From contig JAUQPQ010000013.1 of assembly GCA_030550295.1 (NCBI GenBank), forward strand, positions 1 to 23,334: a stretch of DNA of 23,334 nt, given 5' to 3'. Position 1 is the stretch's first letter. Every line of letters starts with the position of its first letter. Under the pieces are notes generated by a model. It did no database searches and was not told the DNA's origin. It saw only the letters and a list, made by a program, of their open reading frames with translations. Both the position numbers and the translations under genes were made by a program. Below, in pieces: positions 1 through 7,708 of this stretch. The stretch is from Chloroflexota bacterium. Its GTDB lineage: Bacteria > Chloroflexota > Dehalococcoidia > SM23-28-2 > HRBIN24.

Positions 1-3000
1 CACCTCCGCATCGCACCCCACATCGCCAAACTCCACAAGGGCCATCCCCTCAGGCACCCGCGGGGCAGGGATGGATGGTGGCGTAGGCGGAGGAAGTGGA
101 GGTGGAGGAGGAGGTGGAGGTGGCGGAGGAGGTGGAGGTGGAGGCGGCCCATTAGAGCCTTGCTGGAAGAGGAGGGCGTATATACCCGGGCTTGAGATGT
201 TAGTTGCTGCGCCTCCCTCTACCAAATCTTCACCGGTAAGCTGCCAGGCACCCTCCTGTAGGATGGCAAGCCGGAGGCTATTGCCTTGCCCCAAGAGGGC
301 CAACCGCAAGGGCTGTGCTGGCGTGATGGGTCTCCCTGTGGCCAAATCTAAGGTGCTGACCGCCACTGCTCGCATCAGTTCCATCCCCTCAGGGGGAGCT
401 GGAAGCTCCGCCTCTTCTCCCAGCACTGTGCCGTTGAGCAGAGGGGATACTACCCCAGGGAAGGCCCCCGGCGGCACCTCTATGTAGCCCACAAGCTCCG
501 CCTCATGCCAGATCTCTACCCGGCCACCTGTCCGCTCGGGCCAATCTCCTGCCCTCTCTATGACTGGCACTACTGGCAGGACAGCGAACCCAGTCGCTAC
601 GTCCCTCCTTGCATCCTGAGCAACGCCCCTTACCACCTCGGGGCCGCCTGCTCCCTGGGGCACCTGGAAGCAGATGGCCCCGGTCCACCCGTCCGCACTG
701 CTTGTTCCCTCCCCCAAAGAACTCTCATGGCCGAAGGCAAAGAACCTCACCGAGGCGCCGGGCACGGGGTTAGCCCCCCGGTCCATGACCTGAGCCCGCA
801 CACAGGCATCCCTCCCTACTTGTACAGGGACCTGGCTTACTACCTCCACCGCTACCTGGGCAGGGTCGCCACCTGTCACCTGGACCTGGAAGGAAGTCGA
901 CTGGCCTCCTGCCCGCACTGTCAGCGTAGCCTCAGCAGCTCTGCCTGTCGTAAGGAGGGCGGTACCATCGTCATGCACTTTCAACTTTGCAACTTGCTCC
1001 GAAAGGCTCTGCCACTGGACCCCCTCAGCAGGTCTAAGCAGACCACCCTCAAGCCTTAGGTAGGGGACAAGGAGCCTCGCCTCGCCTGCTGTCACTTGGA
1101 GATGCTCCCCTATCAGTCCATCAGGCCCGTAGACCACAAGACCGGTCACTGAAAGCTGTGAGGCGGGCTGCAACTGCCCCAGCTGGGGCATCATCCAATT
1201 GTCTACTGAGAGGGACGCCACGTGGAGGCTACCTGGCTGGGCCGTGGCGCTAGCGCTTTGTACCACCGCCCTCCTATGCACCACCTGAATGGTATAGGGG
1301 CCTGTGCCGGTCCCCCATACCAAGATGGTGTAGGGAGCAAGATCGAGGGGCAGGGTCAGCATCTCATGGGTATGTACAGTGGTGCCATCCATGTCAGGCA
1401 GCTCGACGTCTTCCAAGGGCGGCACATAAGAGGCGCCAGGCACCTCGTTGCGCCCCACGCCCTGGCCATCTATACCCACCTGGCGCCCCAGGCGGTCCAC
1501 AGCCATGATGTGAACAGGGGAAAGGGCGATCACCTGGAAGGCGTTCTCCTGTTCCTCCTCGGCATCGGCCACGGCCCCCTTGTCGAAGGCTTCATACATG
1601 CCCCGGCGTGTAAGGATGCCTGCCTCCCCATCGGGCTGTGCCAGTCCAGCGAAGGCCAAGCCATTGAGGAACTTGGCCGCCAGGACGCCCCACTGCACTG
1701 TCTCCATGGCTGCCGAAAGCGCCAACGAGGAACCGCCGGTGACCAGGGAGGCCGCAGCAAGTGCCAGCTGGAAGCCTCCTACTGCCTCGTAAACGATGTT
1801 GTAAAAGTTCTCCATTCCTGTGCAGAAGGAGGAGTGCTGGCCCCAAAGTTCGCTCAGGCGCCTAAGGTAGCCGGCAACCTTCTCTGCTGCCTGACGGTAG
1901 CTGTTTTCAGACTTCACGAAGTCCCCTGCCCATGCCCACTCCGCCGTCTGGGCCAACCACTCGTTCACCTGACTGCGGGCCCCTGACTTAGCGAACTCTT
2001 CGATGGCACTTTTGATGTTGTCAAACAGATTAGTGATGGGGGAGATGAGCTGGTCGCGCAGGTCGGTGATGGTTGAGACTATCGTCGGCCAGTTGGTCGC
2101 CGTATTCACCGCCTGGTCTACCCCCTTGGCCAAGTCATAGAGGGTCTTCAGGACGTCGTAGTCTGTTAGGGCCTTGACGGCAAGGTCCAGGTGCTCCAAT
2201 AACTCCAGGTCTATGCTCCACATACCTGAAACGTCAAGACCACGAAGCAGATCCCATATGAGCGAAATACGATCATCACCCCGCGTCTCGATAAGCTGCT
2301 TGCGCATTTGCATTATGCGCTCACGCCACTGGGCTATTGCTTCAGCGATGCTCTTCTCCACGGCATTTAGGCGGGCGATCTCCTTCCCTATGGCCTCCCG
2401 TACGTCGTCCCCTAGCTCTGGCCCTGAGGAGCGGAGAATCCACATCTGCTCAGCCTTCTTCAAAAGCCCCTGCAGGTAGGAATCCACCAGCTTGTTGAAC
2501 AGGCCCGTAAATACGGCGAAGGAGGCATCCCACATGTAGCGGACTCCGCATTCGGCCCAGACAAACATGGCGTCTAAGCCCTCAATGGCCACCTGCTCGG
2601 CAAGGGCGAGCCGCCTGAGGGCTTCCTCCTCCCAGGGCTCGGTGGGGCGGAAGTTACTGCTCGGCGCCACCCGGGAGAGGAGGTGTTCGGCGTATCGGCG
2701 GTGCGATCTCGTTCCATAGGTCTCCTCTCCCCTTGCGAGCCTCTGCCGGAGGGCAGGTAGCCGCGACTCCAGCACCTGTCGCGCCACGCTGGTGCTGGCA
2801 AGGTAGATGTCCCCCACGTCTACGGGCGTCTGGCCACAGGAGACACTAACCTCCTTGCTGCTCTGGGTGTAGCCGTACTGGTTTCCCAGCTCCAGCAGCT
2901 GGACGTAAAGGGTGACGGAGGTGTCGCAGTATACGTCCTCCAGCTGGAAGCGCCCCTCCGCGTCGCTGAAGGTCCAGTTGCCGTCGGGGGCGAAATTGGG

Positions 3001-5190
3001 GTCGGTCCCTACCTGGGCGTTGGCTAGGGGCAGGACCCCATCCCCATCGGGGTCAGTGGGGATGGCCCCAGCATGCCTCTGCACTACCCGGCCCACGACA
3101 GTAGTGGTGGGCCTGATGTAAATCCACGCGTAAGCCTCGACGAGGTCATCGGCCCATGCTCGGATGGGCACCAAGATGGTCCTCTCCACTTGCCCCAGCT
3201 CCTCGGCTGAGGGCGGATCCCAGTAGAAGACGTAGCGGCCGTCGGGGCCCGTCTGGCGGGGCTCCGGCAGGTGCAGGCGTCCCACTGCCTGCCCGTAGGT
3301 ACTAACAAACTCGGCCGTCACCGGCACGCCGCCTATCGCCTGCCCATCCACCTTCAGCGAGAAGGTGAGGGTCACCCGTGGCCGATCGGGCTGGGAGAGC
3401 TGTCTCAACAGTATCTCCCTGGGTTCGGCTGTAAGGAGGGCTTGCACCCGTCCGGATGAGACCATCAGCTGGCAGGGCTGATGCTGCACCAAGTCGAAGG
3501 AGACGGAGCTCCCAGTCCCCTGGCTGTTGGGCGCATACCAGCACCGCACTTCCGCAGGCGGCCAGAGACCTCCCGTCACCTTCTCTATGGAGACGGTGAC
3601 CCTCGTCCCCTGCGGATATGAGGTCCAGCAGAGGGTCCCTTCGCAGGGCCGCCCATCTGGCTGAAAGGTGACACGGTAGTGTTCAAGCAGGCGCTCAAGC
3701 TTTGCCAGCTCCCGCATTCGCTCCTGAGGAAATGGGCTCTCCCGAGCGTTGAGGTAGACCATCCTGTCCCCTGCAGGCATGACCCGCACATCCGTCAACT
3801 CGTCCACTCTCATCTGATCCGACAGGCGGCTGGCCGAGCGGGACTGGAAGTATGGTGGTGGTAGTCCCGGACATCTGTTAGTGCAATCGTTCTCGTCGGG
3901 ATAGGGGTCGGCTATTAGCTCGTCCTGGATGGGGTATCCCTCTAGGGGCAGGATGCTCCCCCCGAGGCTTCCGAGCGAGCCGGCGGGGTAGATGGCGATG
4001 TCTCCGAAAAATCGGTTACCGGAATCCCAACTTTGCCTGGCGAGGTAGAGGGAGTCACCTACTGCCGCCAGGTAATCCGAGCCGCGAAAAGAGCCTATCG
4101 TGTGTGCATTGTATACGAAGGAGGAGGTGACCCTTCCATCCCCCCCTACAACGAACAAGGTGCGGGGGCAGGGGCCATCGACCCGGCAGGTCATGCGGCC
4201 CTGCACCACGTAGCTCCGCCCCACAGGCTGGACCCCATCGACGTAGACGTAGTCCCTCTCTCCTCCGGGGCTGAAGAACTCTCGCCACCACAGCACCTTG
4301 CCCTCCAGGTCGGTGCGGAAGACGCCGTGCATTACGAAGGCTACGAAGCCGGGCCCCTCGGGATCATAGAAGACCCGCTGCACATAGTTGACGTATGGTA
4401 TGGGGCGGTTACTCTGATCCCACGGATACTGCTCGGCGTAGATTCGGGCCCACTGCCATCGAAGGGGCGGTCCCTCGCTTCCCTCCTGTGGGACCAGCAG
4501 GCCGAGGAAGGGGTAGCACGGGTCGTCGCTGGAGGCACCACAGGTTGTGCTCGGGACCCACCACCCTGCCACCAGATAGCCGCCGGGGACGGCAATGACG
4601 TCTTCGAGCCGTAATCTGGAGTCTAGCTGACCCATCCACAGGAGGTTGCCCGCATCATCGACCAGGGCTATACAGCCTCTCCCCACCACAAGCCAGCCCG
4701 AAGGCCCCCGGGCAGAGGGGAGCCACTTGGCGGGGCCGCCCGGCCCTACCGGCCCCACCTCGCAGGAGTACCAGCCGCCGCCCCATTCGGCCCTGTAGCG
4801 CCACCCCTGCTGGGGCTCGCCATCGGGCCTTATGACGAAGGTGCCCCCCACCACCTTCCAGGAGAGGAGGGAGCCATCGGCCGCAGAGATGCGTAGGACG
4901 CTCACGGGCGATGATCGGTCGGCTATGTAGCTAGTGTCGTCGCGCCCCACCCATACGAGGTCGCCCCCGGCTGTCGTGAACAACAGGCGCGGCTCAGACG
5001 CAGCCGCTTGCCGCAGGTAGCCGCCCCTATCCATGGCCAAATACGTCTTGGCCCATCCGCCGGTGGCCCTCGTGGCCTGGGGCCTGTCCGACGTGGCCAC
5101 CAGGAGGGCGACGAGGGCCATGGCGAAGGCGCTCATGAGAAGGGCCCTTGCTAGCGCCCGCCGCAAGCGCCCATCGGCTGCGTATGTCAT
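1..5190 (-). CDS. Giant secreted multidomain protein (Ig-like, carboxypeptidase-regulatory-like and helical regions), C-terminus cut by window edge
   Basis: The minus strand is open without a stop from the ATG at 5190 to base 1, 1730 codons, so the true gene is longer. I chose this start because AGGAGG lies six bases upstream and the N-terminus is a signal peptide: arginine-rich residues 8-15, then a hydrophobic stretch at about 16-32. Residues about 45-430 are rich in Trp, Gly and Asp and resemble a beta-propeller-like region. Residues about 690-790 look like a carboxypeptidase-regulatory/Cna-B-like fold preceded by an Asp-rich DPDGDG motif. Residues about 800-1130 are helical and charged, followed by a hydrophobic pair of segments at 1136-1184. 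Residues about 1441-1535 resemble a bacterial Ig-like (Big_1) domain. Residues about 1545-1675 resemble a ZU5-like beta domain. A 17-proline linker precedes the cut end. I infer export and a surface or extracellular role. Specific function is unknown and the domain names are by eye. Confidence 0.88.
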   Translation of the reverse strand, partial: MTYAADGRLRRALARALLMSAFAMALVALLVATSDRPQATRATGGWAKTYLAMDRGGYLRQAAASEPRLLFTTAGGDLVWVGRDDTSYIADRSSPVSVLRISAADGSLLSWKVVGGTFVIRPDGEPQQGWRYRAEWGGGWYSCEVGPVGPGGPAKWLPSARGPSGWLVVGRGCIALVDDAGNLLWMGQLDSRLRLEDVIAVPGGYLVAGWWVPSTTCGASSDDPCYPFLGLLVPQEGSEGPPLRWQWARIYAEQYPWDQSNRPIPYVNYVQRVFYDPEGPGFVAFVMHGVFRTDLEGKVLWWREFFSPGGERDYVYVDGVQPVGRSYVVQGRMTCRVDGPCPRTLFVVGGDGRVTSSFVYNAHTIGSFRGSDYLAAVGDSLYLARQSWDSGNRFFGDIAIYPAGSLGSLGGSILPLEGYPIQDELIADPYPDENDCTNRCPGLPPPYFQSRSASRLSDQMRVDELTDVRVMPAGDRMVYLNARESPFPQERMRELAKLERLLEHYRVTFQPDGRPCEGTLCWTSYPQGTRVTVSIEKVTGGLWPPAEVRCWYAPNSQGTGSSVSFDLVQHQPCQLMVSSGRVQALLTAEPREILLRQLSQPDRPRVTLTFSLKVDGQAIGGVPVTAEFVSTYGQAVGRLHLPEPRQTGPDGRYVFYWDPPSAEELGQVERTILVPIRAWADDLVEAYAWIYIRPTTTVVGRVVQRHAGAIPTDPDGDGVLPLANAQVGTDPNFAPDGNWTFSDAEGRFQLEDVYCDTSVTLYVQLLELGNQYGYTQSSKEVSVSCGQTPVDVGDIYLASTSVARQVLESRLPALRQRLARGEETYGTRSHRRYAEHLLSRVAPSSNFRPTEPWEEEALRRLALAEQVAIEGLDAMFVWAECGVRYMWDASFAVFTGLFNKLVDSYLQGLLKKAEQMWILRSSGPELGDDVREAIGKEIARLNAVEKSIAEAIAQWRERIMQMRKQLIETRGDDRISLIWDLLRGLDVSGMWSIDLELLEHLDLAVKALTDYDVLKTLYDLAKGVDQAVNTATNWPTIVSTITDLRDQLISPITNLFDNIKSAIEEFAKSGARSQVNEWLAQTAEWAWAGDFVKSENSYRQAAEKVAGYLRRLSELWGQHSSFCTGMENFYNIVYEAVGGFQLALAAASLVTGGSSLALSAAMETVQWGVLAAKFLNGLAFAGLAQPDGEAGILTRRGMYEAFDKGAVADAEEEQENAFQVIALSPVHIMAVDRLGRQVGIDGQGVGRNEVPGASYVPPLEDVELPDMDGTTVHTHEMLTLPLDLAPYTILVWGTGTGPYTIQVVHRRAVVQSASATAQPGSLHVASLSVDNWMMPQLGQLQPASQLSVTGLVVYGPDGLIGEHLQVTAGEARLLVPYLRLEGGLLRPAEGVQWQSLSEQVAKLKVHDDGTALLTTGRAAEATLTVRAGGQSTSFQVQVTGGDPAQVAVEVVSQVPVQVGRDACVRAQVMDRGANPVPGASVRFFAFGHESSLGEGTSSADGWTGAICFQVPQGAGGPEVVRGVAQDARRDVATGFAVLPVVPVIERAGDWPERTGGRVEIWHEAELVGYIEVPPGAFPGVVSPLLNGTVLGEEAELPAPPEGMELMRAVAVSTLDLATGRPITPAQPLRLALLGQGNSLRLAILQEGAWQLTGEDLVEGGAATNISSPGIYALLFQQGSNGPPPPPPPPPPPPPPPPPLPPPTPPSIPAPRVPEGMALVEFGDVGCDAEV
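97..147 (-). repeat. 17-codon proline tract in the giant secreted protein
   Basis: Seventeen consecutive proline codons (CCA, CCT, CCG mixed) encode residues 1682-1698. After one Leu, more Pro-rich sequence continues toward the window edge. The tract probably acts as a stiff linker between the ZU5-like region and an unseen C-terminal domain. The mixed codons argue for selection on the protein rather than a simple DNA repeat. Long proline runs generally need elongation factor P to be translated. Confidence 0.85.
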
Positions 5191-5276
5191 CGTATCCCTC
5201 CTCACCATGCTGCTCAGGGTGCTTCCGGGAAGGCGCAGGGCAGTGTGGGCAGGCCCGGTGCGAGCACCCGTTGGCA

Positions 5277-5306
5277 TATATGCGGATTAAGAGGGGCCCC
5301 AAGCAA
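5277..5306 (-). promoter_or_regulatory. Possible promoter of the giant secreted protein gene
   Basis: Read on the minus strand, TTGCTT (5301-5306) and CATATA (5277-5282) are 18 bases apart, giving a leader of about 80 bases before the ATG at 5190. The match to the sigma-70 consensus is only moderate. The -35 box lies in the left arm of the outer inverted repeat. Confidence 0.3.
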
Positions 5307-5404
5307 TAAGGGAGATGTACGCAAGATGTGACATCTGCCCCGTTAGCTTGTACGCAATTCTACGTACATGGCTTGCTAACAGGTATGAAGCCCTTCTTGG
5401 GGCC
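5294..5404. repeat. Nested inverted repeats with a direct repeat, possible operator region
   Basis: The outer arms are GGCCCCAAG (5295-5303) and CTTGGGGCC (5396-5404), extended by AAGGG (5308-5312) and CCCTT (5391-5395). Inside are a 13-bp palindrome AGATGT-G-ACATCT (5324-5336), arms GTTAGC (5342-5347) and GCTAAC (5375-5380), and TGTACG (5349-5354) facing CGTACA (5363-5368). TGTACGCAA occurs twice, at 5316-5324 and 5349-5357, exactly 33 bp apart, about three helical turns. This fits a regulator-binding region or a folded element. No transposase or target duplication is visible. Confidence 0.55.
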
Positions 5405-5426
5405 TTGTGGACTCGATTGGGGTAAT

Positions 5427-5456
5427 TTGTAGCCCTTCTGCCCGAGGTGGTACAAT
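5427..5456 (+). promoter_or_regulatory. Promoter of the membrane LuxR-type gene
   Basis: TTGTAG (5427-5432) and TACAAT (5451-5456) are spaced 18 bases apart, predicting transcription from about 5463 and a leader near 69 bases before the ATG at 5532. Confidence 0.55.
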
Positions 5457-5531
5457 GTGTCCTAAATGATGTGGGATAGGGGGGCTGTTTTCTCCTACCT
5501 GCCTGTGCAGGCGCCAGCAGGGTAGCAGCTC

Positions 5532-6863
5532 ATGGACAGCACAAGCCCTTGCTCGGTGCCGGTTCGAGGCTGGGGCCGCCTCCTTGGCCCTGCCCTGGCG
5601 CTGGGTCTCCTCTTTGCCTGGCTGCTTGCGGTCCCCCTGTCGGGGCCGGTACTCGCCCGCTCCTCGGCGCCAAGCCTAGGGGCCCTCACGGCCGCCCAGG
5701 CTTTCGCTTTGGTTCATGGGCTCTCCTTGCTGGCCTTGGGGGTGTGGACGCTGTGGCGGCCATTGGCGTCGGTTACTCGCTGGGCGGGAGCTGTAACTGC
5801 CATGTTTGGCCTCCTTTTGGCAGTGGCGCCCACTAGTTGGTGGCCATTCCTGCTCCTTGGGGCCGGTGTGACAGCGGCGGGGTCTGTGCTGGCGGTGGCT
5901 ACCTCTATCGCCCACCTTCCTTGGGAGGGGAGGCCCTGGGCCATCGCTTTGGGGGCCGGCCTTGCCAACGTCCTCCTTTATGTGGCTAGCCTGCCCGAGC
6001 ACCCTGTCCCCGACCGCCCCCTGGCAGCAGTCCTAGCCCTGGGGCCTCTGGCTTTGCCGTTTCTCCTTGGGCCTCGGCCTTGGGAGGATAAGGGTTTTTT
6101 CTCCCTTGAGAAGTCTTTTGTGGCCCTAGTAGTTACCGCCTTTTGCGCTTATCTGGTGGGTGGCCTCATGTACTCCCTGATCCTTCCCGCCTTGGGCCAG
6201 CTGGGCCTGAGGATAGGGGTGCTGCCGTACATGGCCCTCTTGCCTGCCGCTGCCTGGACGGCCAATCTCTGGGGACGCAACTGGGCCATACGGCGCGGAC
6301 TGGCGCTCTTAGGTGTGGGGTTCATGATCTGGGCCCTGGCCCAAGGGGCCGGACGGGAGGTAGCGGCGCAGGGCTTGGTAGTGGGCGGATTCGCCTTCTT
6401 GGACGTCCCGTTCTGGGCGGCCTTCGCCGACCAGGGCGGGAGGCCCTCTGCCTCCTTTGGCCTGGGGCTTGGGGCAATGATGATGGCCATCTTCGCCGGC
6501 ATGGCCCTGGGGGATAATTGGGCTGCAGCTCTCCAGGGGAGAGAAGAGGAGGCAGCCCTAGTGGCGGGAATGTGCCTCTTTTTGGCCACTACCCTCGTGC
6601 CGCACCTGTGGCAGGTAGAGGAGCAAACGGACACCTCCACCTTTGCCCCTGAAGCGCGCAACGGCTTCGGCCTCAGCCGACGGGAGGCGCAGGTGGTAGC
6701 CCTGGCGATACGGGGCCTCACCAACAAGGAGATCGCCAAGACTTTAGGTCTCAGCGAGGGCACAGTGCGCAAGCACCTTGAGAGGACCTACCGCAAGTTG
6801 CGGGTGCGTGGCCGCGTGGAAGCGTTATCCCTCCTATACCGGCAAAAGCAACCAGAAGCGTAA
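5532..6863 (+). CDS. Multi-pass membrane protein with C-terminal LuxR-type helix-turn-helix
   Basis: The 443-residue protein has about 11-12 hydrophobic segments between residues 17 and 360. They are rich in Ala, Gly and Leu and arranged like a transporter-type membrane domain. The C-terminal 70 residues form a complete LuxR/GerE helix-turn-helix, including LSRREAQVVAL, TNKEIAKTLGLSEGTV and KHLERTYRKL. No receiver, PAS or autoinducer-binding domain is present, so the membrane part is the likely sensor and the regulator probably binds DNA while anchored. Membrane-sensor plus LuxR fusions are known, mainly in Actinobacteria and Chloroflexota. The ATG at 5532 has only a weak ribosome site (AGGG, about ten bases upstream). 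It diverges from the giant secreted protein gene, which makes that gene and itself candidate targets. That is inference. Confidence 0.85.
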   Translation: MDSTSPCSVPVRGWGRLLGPALALGLLFAWLLAVPLSGPVLARSSAPSLGALTAAQAFALVHGLSLLALGVWTLWRPLASVTRWAGAVTAMFGLLLAVAPTSWWPFLLLGAGVTAAGSVLAVATSIAHLPWEGRPWAIALGAGLANVLLYVASLPEHPVPDRPLAAVLALGPLALPFLLGPRPWEDKGFFSLEKSFVALVVTAFCAYLVGGLMYSLILPALGQLGLRIGVLPYMALLPAAAWTANLWGRNWAIRRGLALLGVGFMIWALAQGAGREVAAQGLVVGGFAFLDVPFWAAFADQGGRPSASFGLGLGAMMMAIFAGMALGDNWAAALQGREEEAALVAGMCLFLATTLVPHLWQVEEQTDTSTFAPEARNGFGLSRREAQVVALAIRGLTNKEIAKTLGLSEGTVRKHLERTYRKLRVRGRVEALSLLYRQKQPEA

Positions 6864-6927
6864 GCTTCAGGCAGGTGTGGCCAAAAGCTTTTGCCCGCGG
6901 GAGAGCTAACCTGGCCTCCAGAAGCAC

Positions 6928-7344
6928 TTAACCTCTCTCCCCTCCGATGAAGCTGAACAGGGCGCCTGCCATCCGCCAGATCTGGATCTCCTCGGAGCCC
7001 TCAGTGGTGCGGTAGTTGATACAGGGCTGGGCGATACCCACGGCCGAGGCCGCCTGGCAGATTCGGTTCTCATGTACGAAGTGCTGGGCCAGGTCAAGGG
7101 CCAACTGTAGGCTCTGTCCCACCACACCGTCTTCTCCTGGGCAGGTAGGCCCGGGGCCCTCCTTTTCTGCTATCCTTACGGAGGAGAGGCGCTCCTGGCC
7201 AGCGTCCTTATCGGGAGGTATGATGCTGGCGGGCAAGTTAAGTAGGGTCGTCTTCCCGGCAGCGTTAGGCCCCACCAGGGCTGCTACCGGCCCCGCGCCC
7301 AGGGTCAGGTGTATACGGTCAACTGCCCAGGCCGTAGACGTCAA
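6928..7344 (-). pseudogene. Decayed gene with an ABC-transporter ATPase Walker A fragment
   Basis: A 138-codon minus-strand frame starts with TTG and contains DRIHLTLGAG followed by VGPNAAGKTTLLNL, which resembles the Walker A region of LivG/LivF-type ATPases. The usual N-terminal strand is missing; an in-frame TAG lies five codons upstream. There is no LSGGQ signature, Walker B or switch His, and ATPase similarity stops within about 50 residues. The second half is unlike ABC proteins. Its IQIW segment near the end loosely recalls an acyl-CoA dehydrogenase C-terminus, but I would not rely on that. No good ribosome site is seen. A remnant or mosaic of two old genes is most likely. If it is rejected, 6864-7407 has no other gene that I can see. 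Confidence 0.4.
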
Positions 7345-7407
7345 TAGGCCTGTGTTCTAGGGCGGTGCGCCGGTGCTTGCCCACTGGGCCTGGGGGCATT
7401 GTGGGGG

Positions 7408-7435
7408 TTGACAGGCACAGAGGAGGGTGTATCTT
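7408..7435 (+). promoter_or_regulatory. Promoter of the tRNA-Leu/tRNA-Gly pair
   Basis: A perfect TTGACA (7408-7413) lies 16 bases before TATCTT (7430-7435). Transcription would start near 7442, about ten bases before the mature tRNA-Leu end, as expected for a tRNA promoter. Confidence 0.65.
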
Positions 7436-7452
7436 TATTAGTGGCCGCCCGT

Positions 7453-7540
7453 GCCGAGGTGGCGGAAGTTGGCAGACGCGCCGCCTTGAGGGGGCGGTGC
7501 CCGCAAGGGCGTGCGGGTTCAAATCCCGCCCTCGGCACCA
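7453..7540 (+). tRNA. tRNA-Leu (anticodon GAG)
   Basis: The acceptor stem GCCGAGG pairs with CCTCGGC. The anticodon stem CCGCC/GGCGG encloses the loop TTGAGGG, giving anticodon GAG. A long variable arm (class II, as for Leu) and a T arm with GCGGG-TTCAAAT-CCCGC follow. Discriminator A and CCA (7538-7540) are encoded. Confidence 0.95.
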
Positions 7541-7549
7541 CTGGCAGGA

Positions 7550-7624
7550 GCGGAAGTGGCGCAGCGGTAGCGCGCCTCCTTGCCAAGGAGGAGGTCGCGG
7601 GTTCGAATCCCGTCTTCCGCTCCA
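7550..7624 (+). tRNA. tRNA-Gly (anticodon GCC)
   Basis: The acceptor GCGGAAG pairs with CTTCCGC, D stem GCGC/GCGC, anticodon stem CCTCC/GGAGG with loop TTGCCAA (anticodon GCC), and T arm with TTCGAAT. CCA is encoded at 7622-7624. It lies nine bases after tRNA-Leu and is probably on the same transcript. A T-run follows, but without a clear hairpin. Confidence 0.95.
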
Positions 7625-7656
7625 ATTTTTTAAATTTTCCTCCCCTTATCTCCGTC

Positions 7657-7685
7657 TTGACAGCTGCCTAGGTGGGCCCCATCAT
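7657..7685 (+). promoter_or_regulatory. Possible promoter of the 7709-8512 gene
   Basis: A perfect TTGACA (7657-7662) is followed after 17 bases by CATCAT (7680-7685), a weak -10. Transcription would start near 7692, just ahead of the ribosome site for the TTG start. Confidence 0.4.
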
Positions 7686-7708
7686 CTCCCACAACGGAGG
7701 TGGGAACT

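Larger units (their letters stand above)
5191..5531. other. Divergent intergenic region between the giant secreted protein and the membrane LuxR gene
   Basis: These 341 bases carry no convincing gene on either strand. They hold candidate promoters for both flanking genes and a roughly 110-bp block of nested inverted and direct repeats at 5294-5404. A reading frame at 5027-5302 lies out of frame with the giant gene and looks like a shadow. Confidence 0.7.

Noticed and set aside
71..487. Plus-strand frame encoding a long glycine run
   Set aside because: It is the antisense of the proline tract and adjacent domain of the giant minus-strand gene. The minus frame shows signal peptide and domain logic across 1730 codons.
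1222..1986. 254-codon plus-strand frame
   Set aside because: It lies wholly opposite the giant minus-strand gene, has no recognisable motif, and is expected by chance in GC-rich DNA.
4033..4614. 193-codon plus-strand frame
   Set aside because: It is opposite the propeller-like part of the giant gene, without a ribosome site or domain.
5294..5404. Reading the nested repeats as a miniature transposable element
   Set aside because: No target-site duplication, second copy in the window or transposase is visible. Kept as a repeat/operator candidate only.
6149..6772. 207-codon minus-strand frame
   Set aside because: It is the shadow of the membrane LuxR gene, whose other strand has clear membrane segments and a helix-turn-helix.
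6879..6895. Palindrome AAAAGCTTTT with short GC flanks after the LuxR gene, considered as a terminator
   Set aside because: The stem is A/T-rich with a bulged GC base, and there is no separate T-run. Too weak to call.
7441..7624. Frames running across the two tRNA genes
   Set aside because: The sequence folds as tRNA-Leu and tRNA-Gly with encoded CCA, so the frames across it are not coding.
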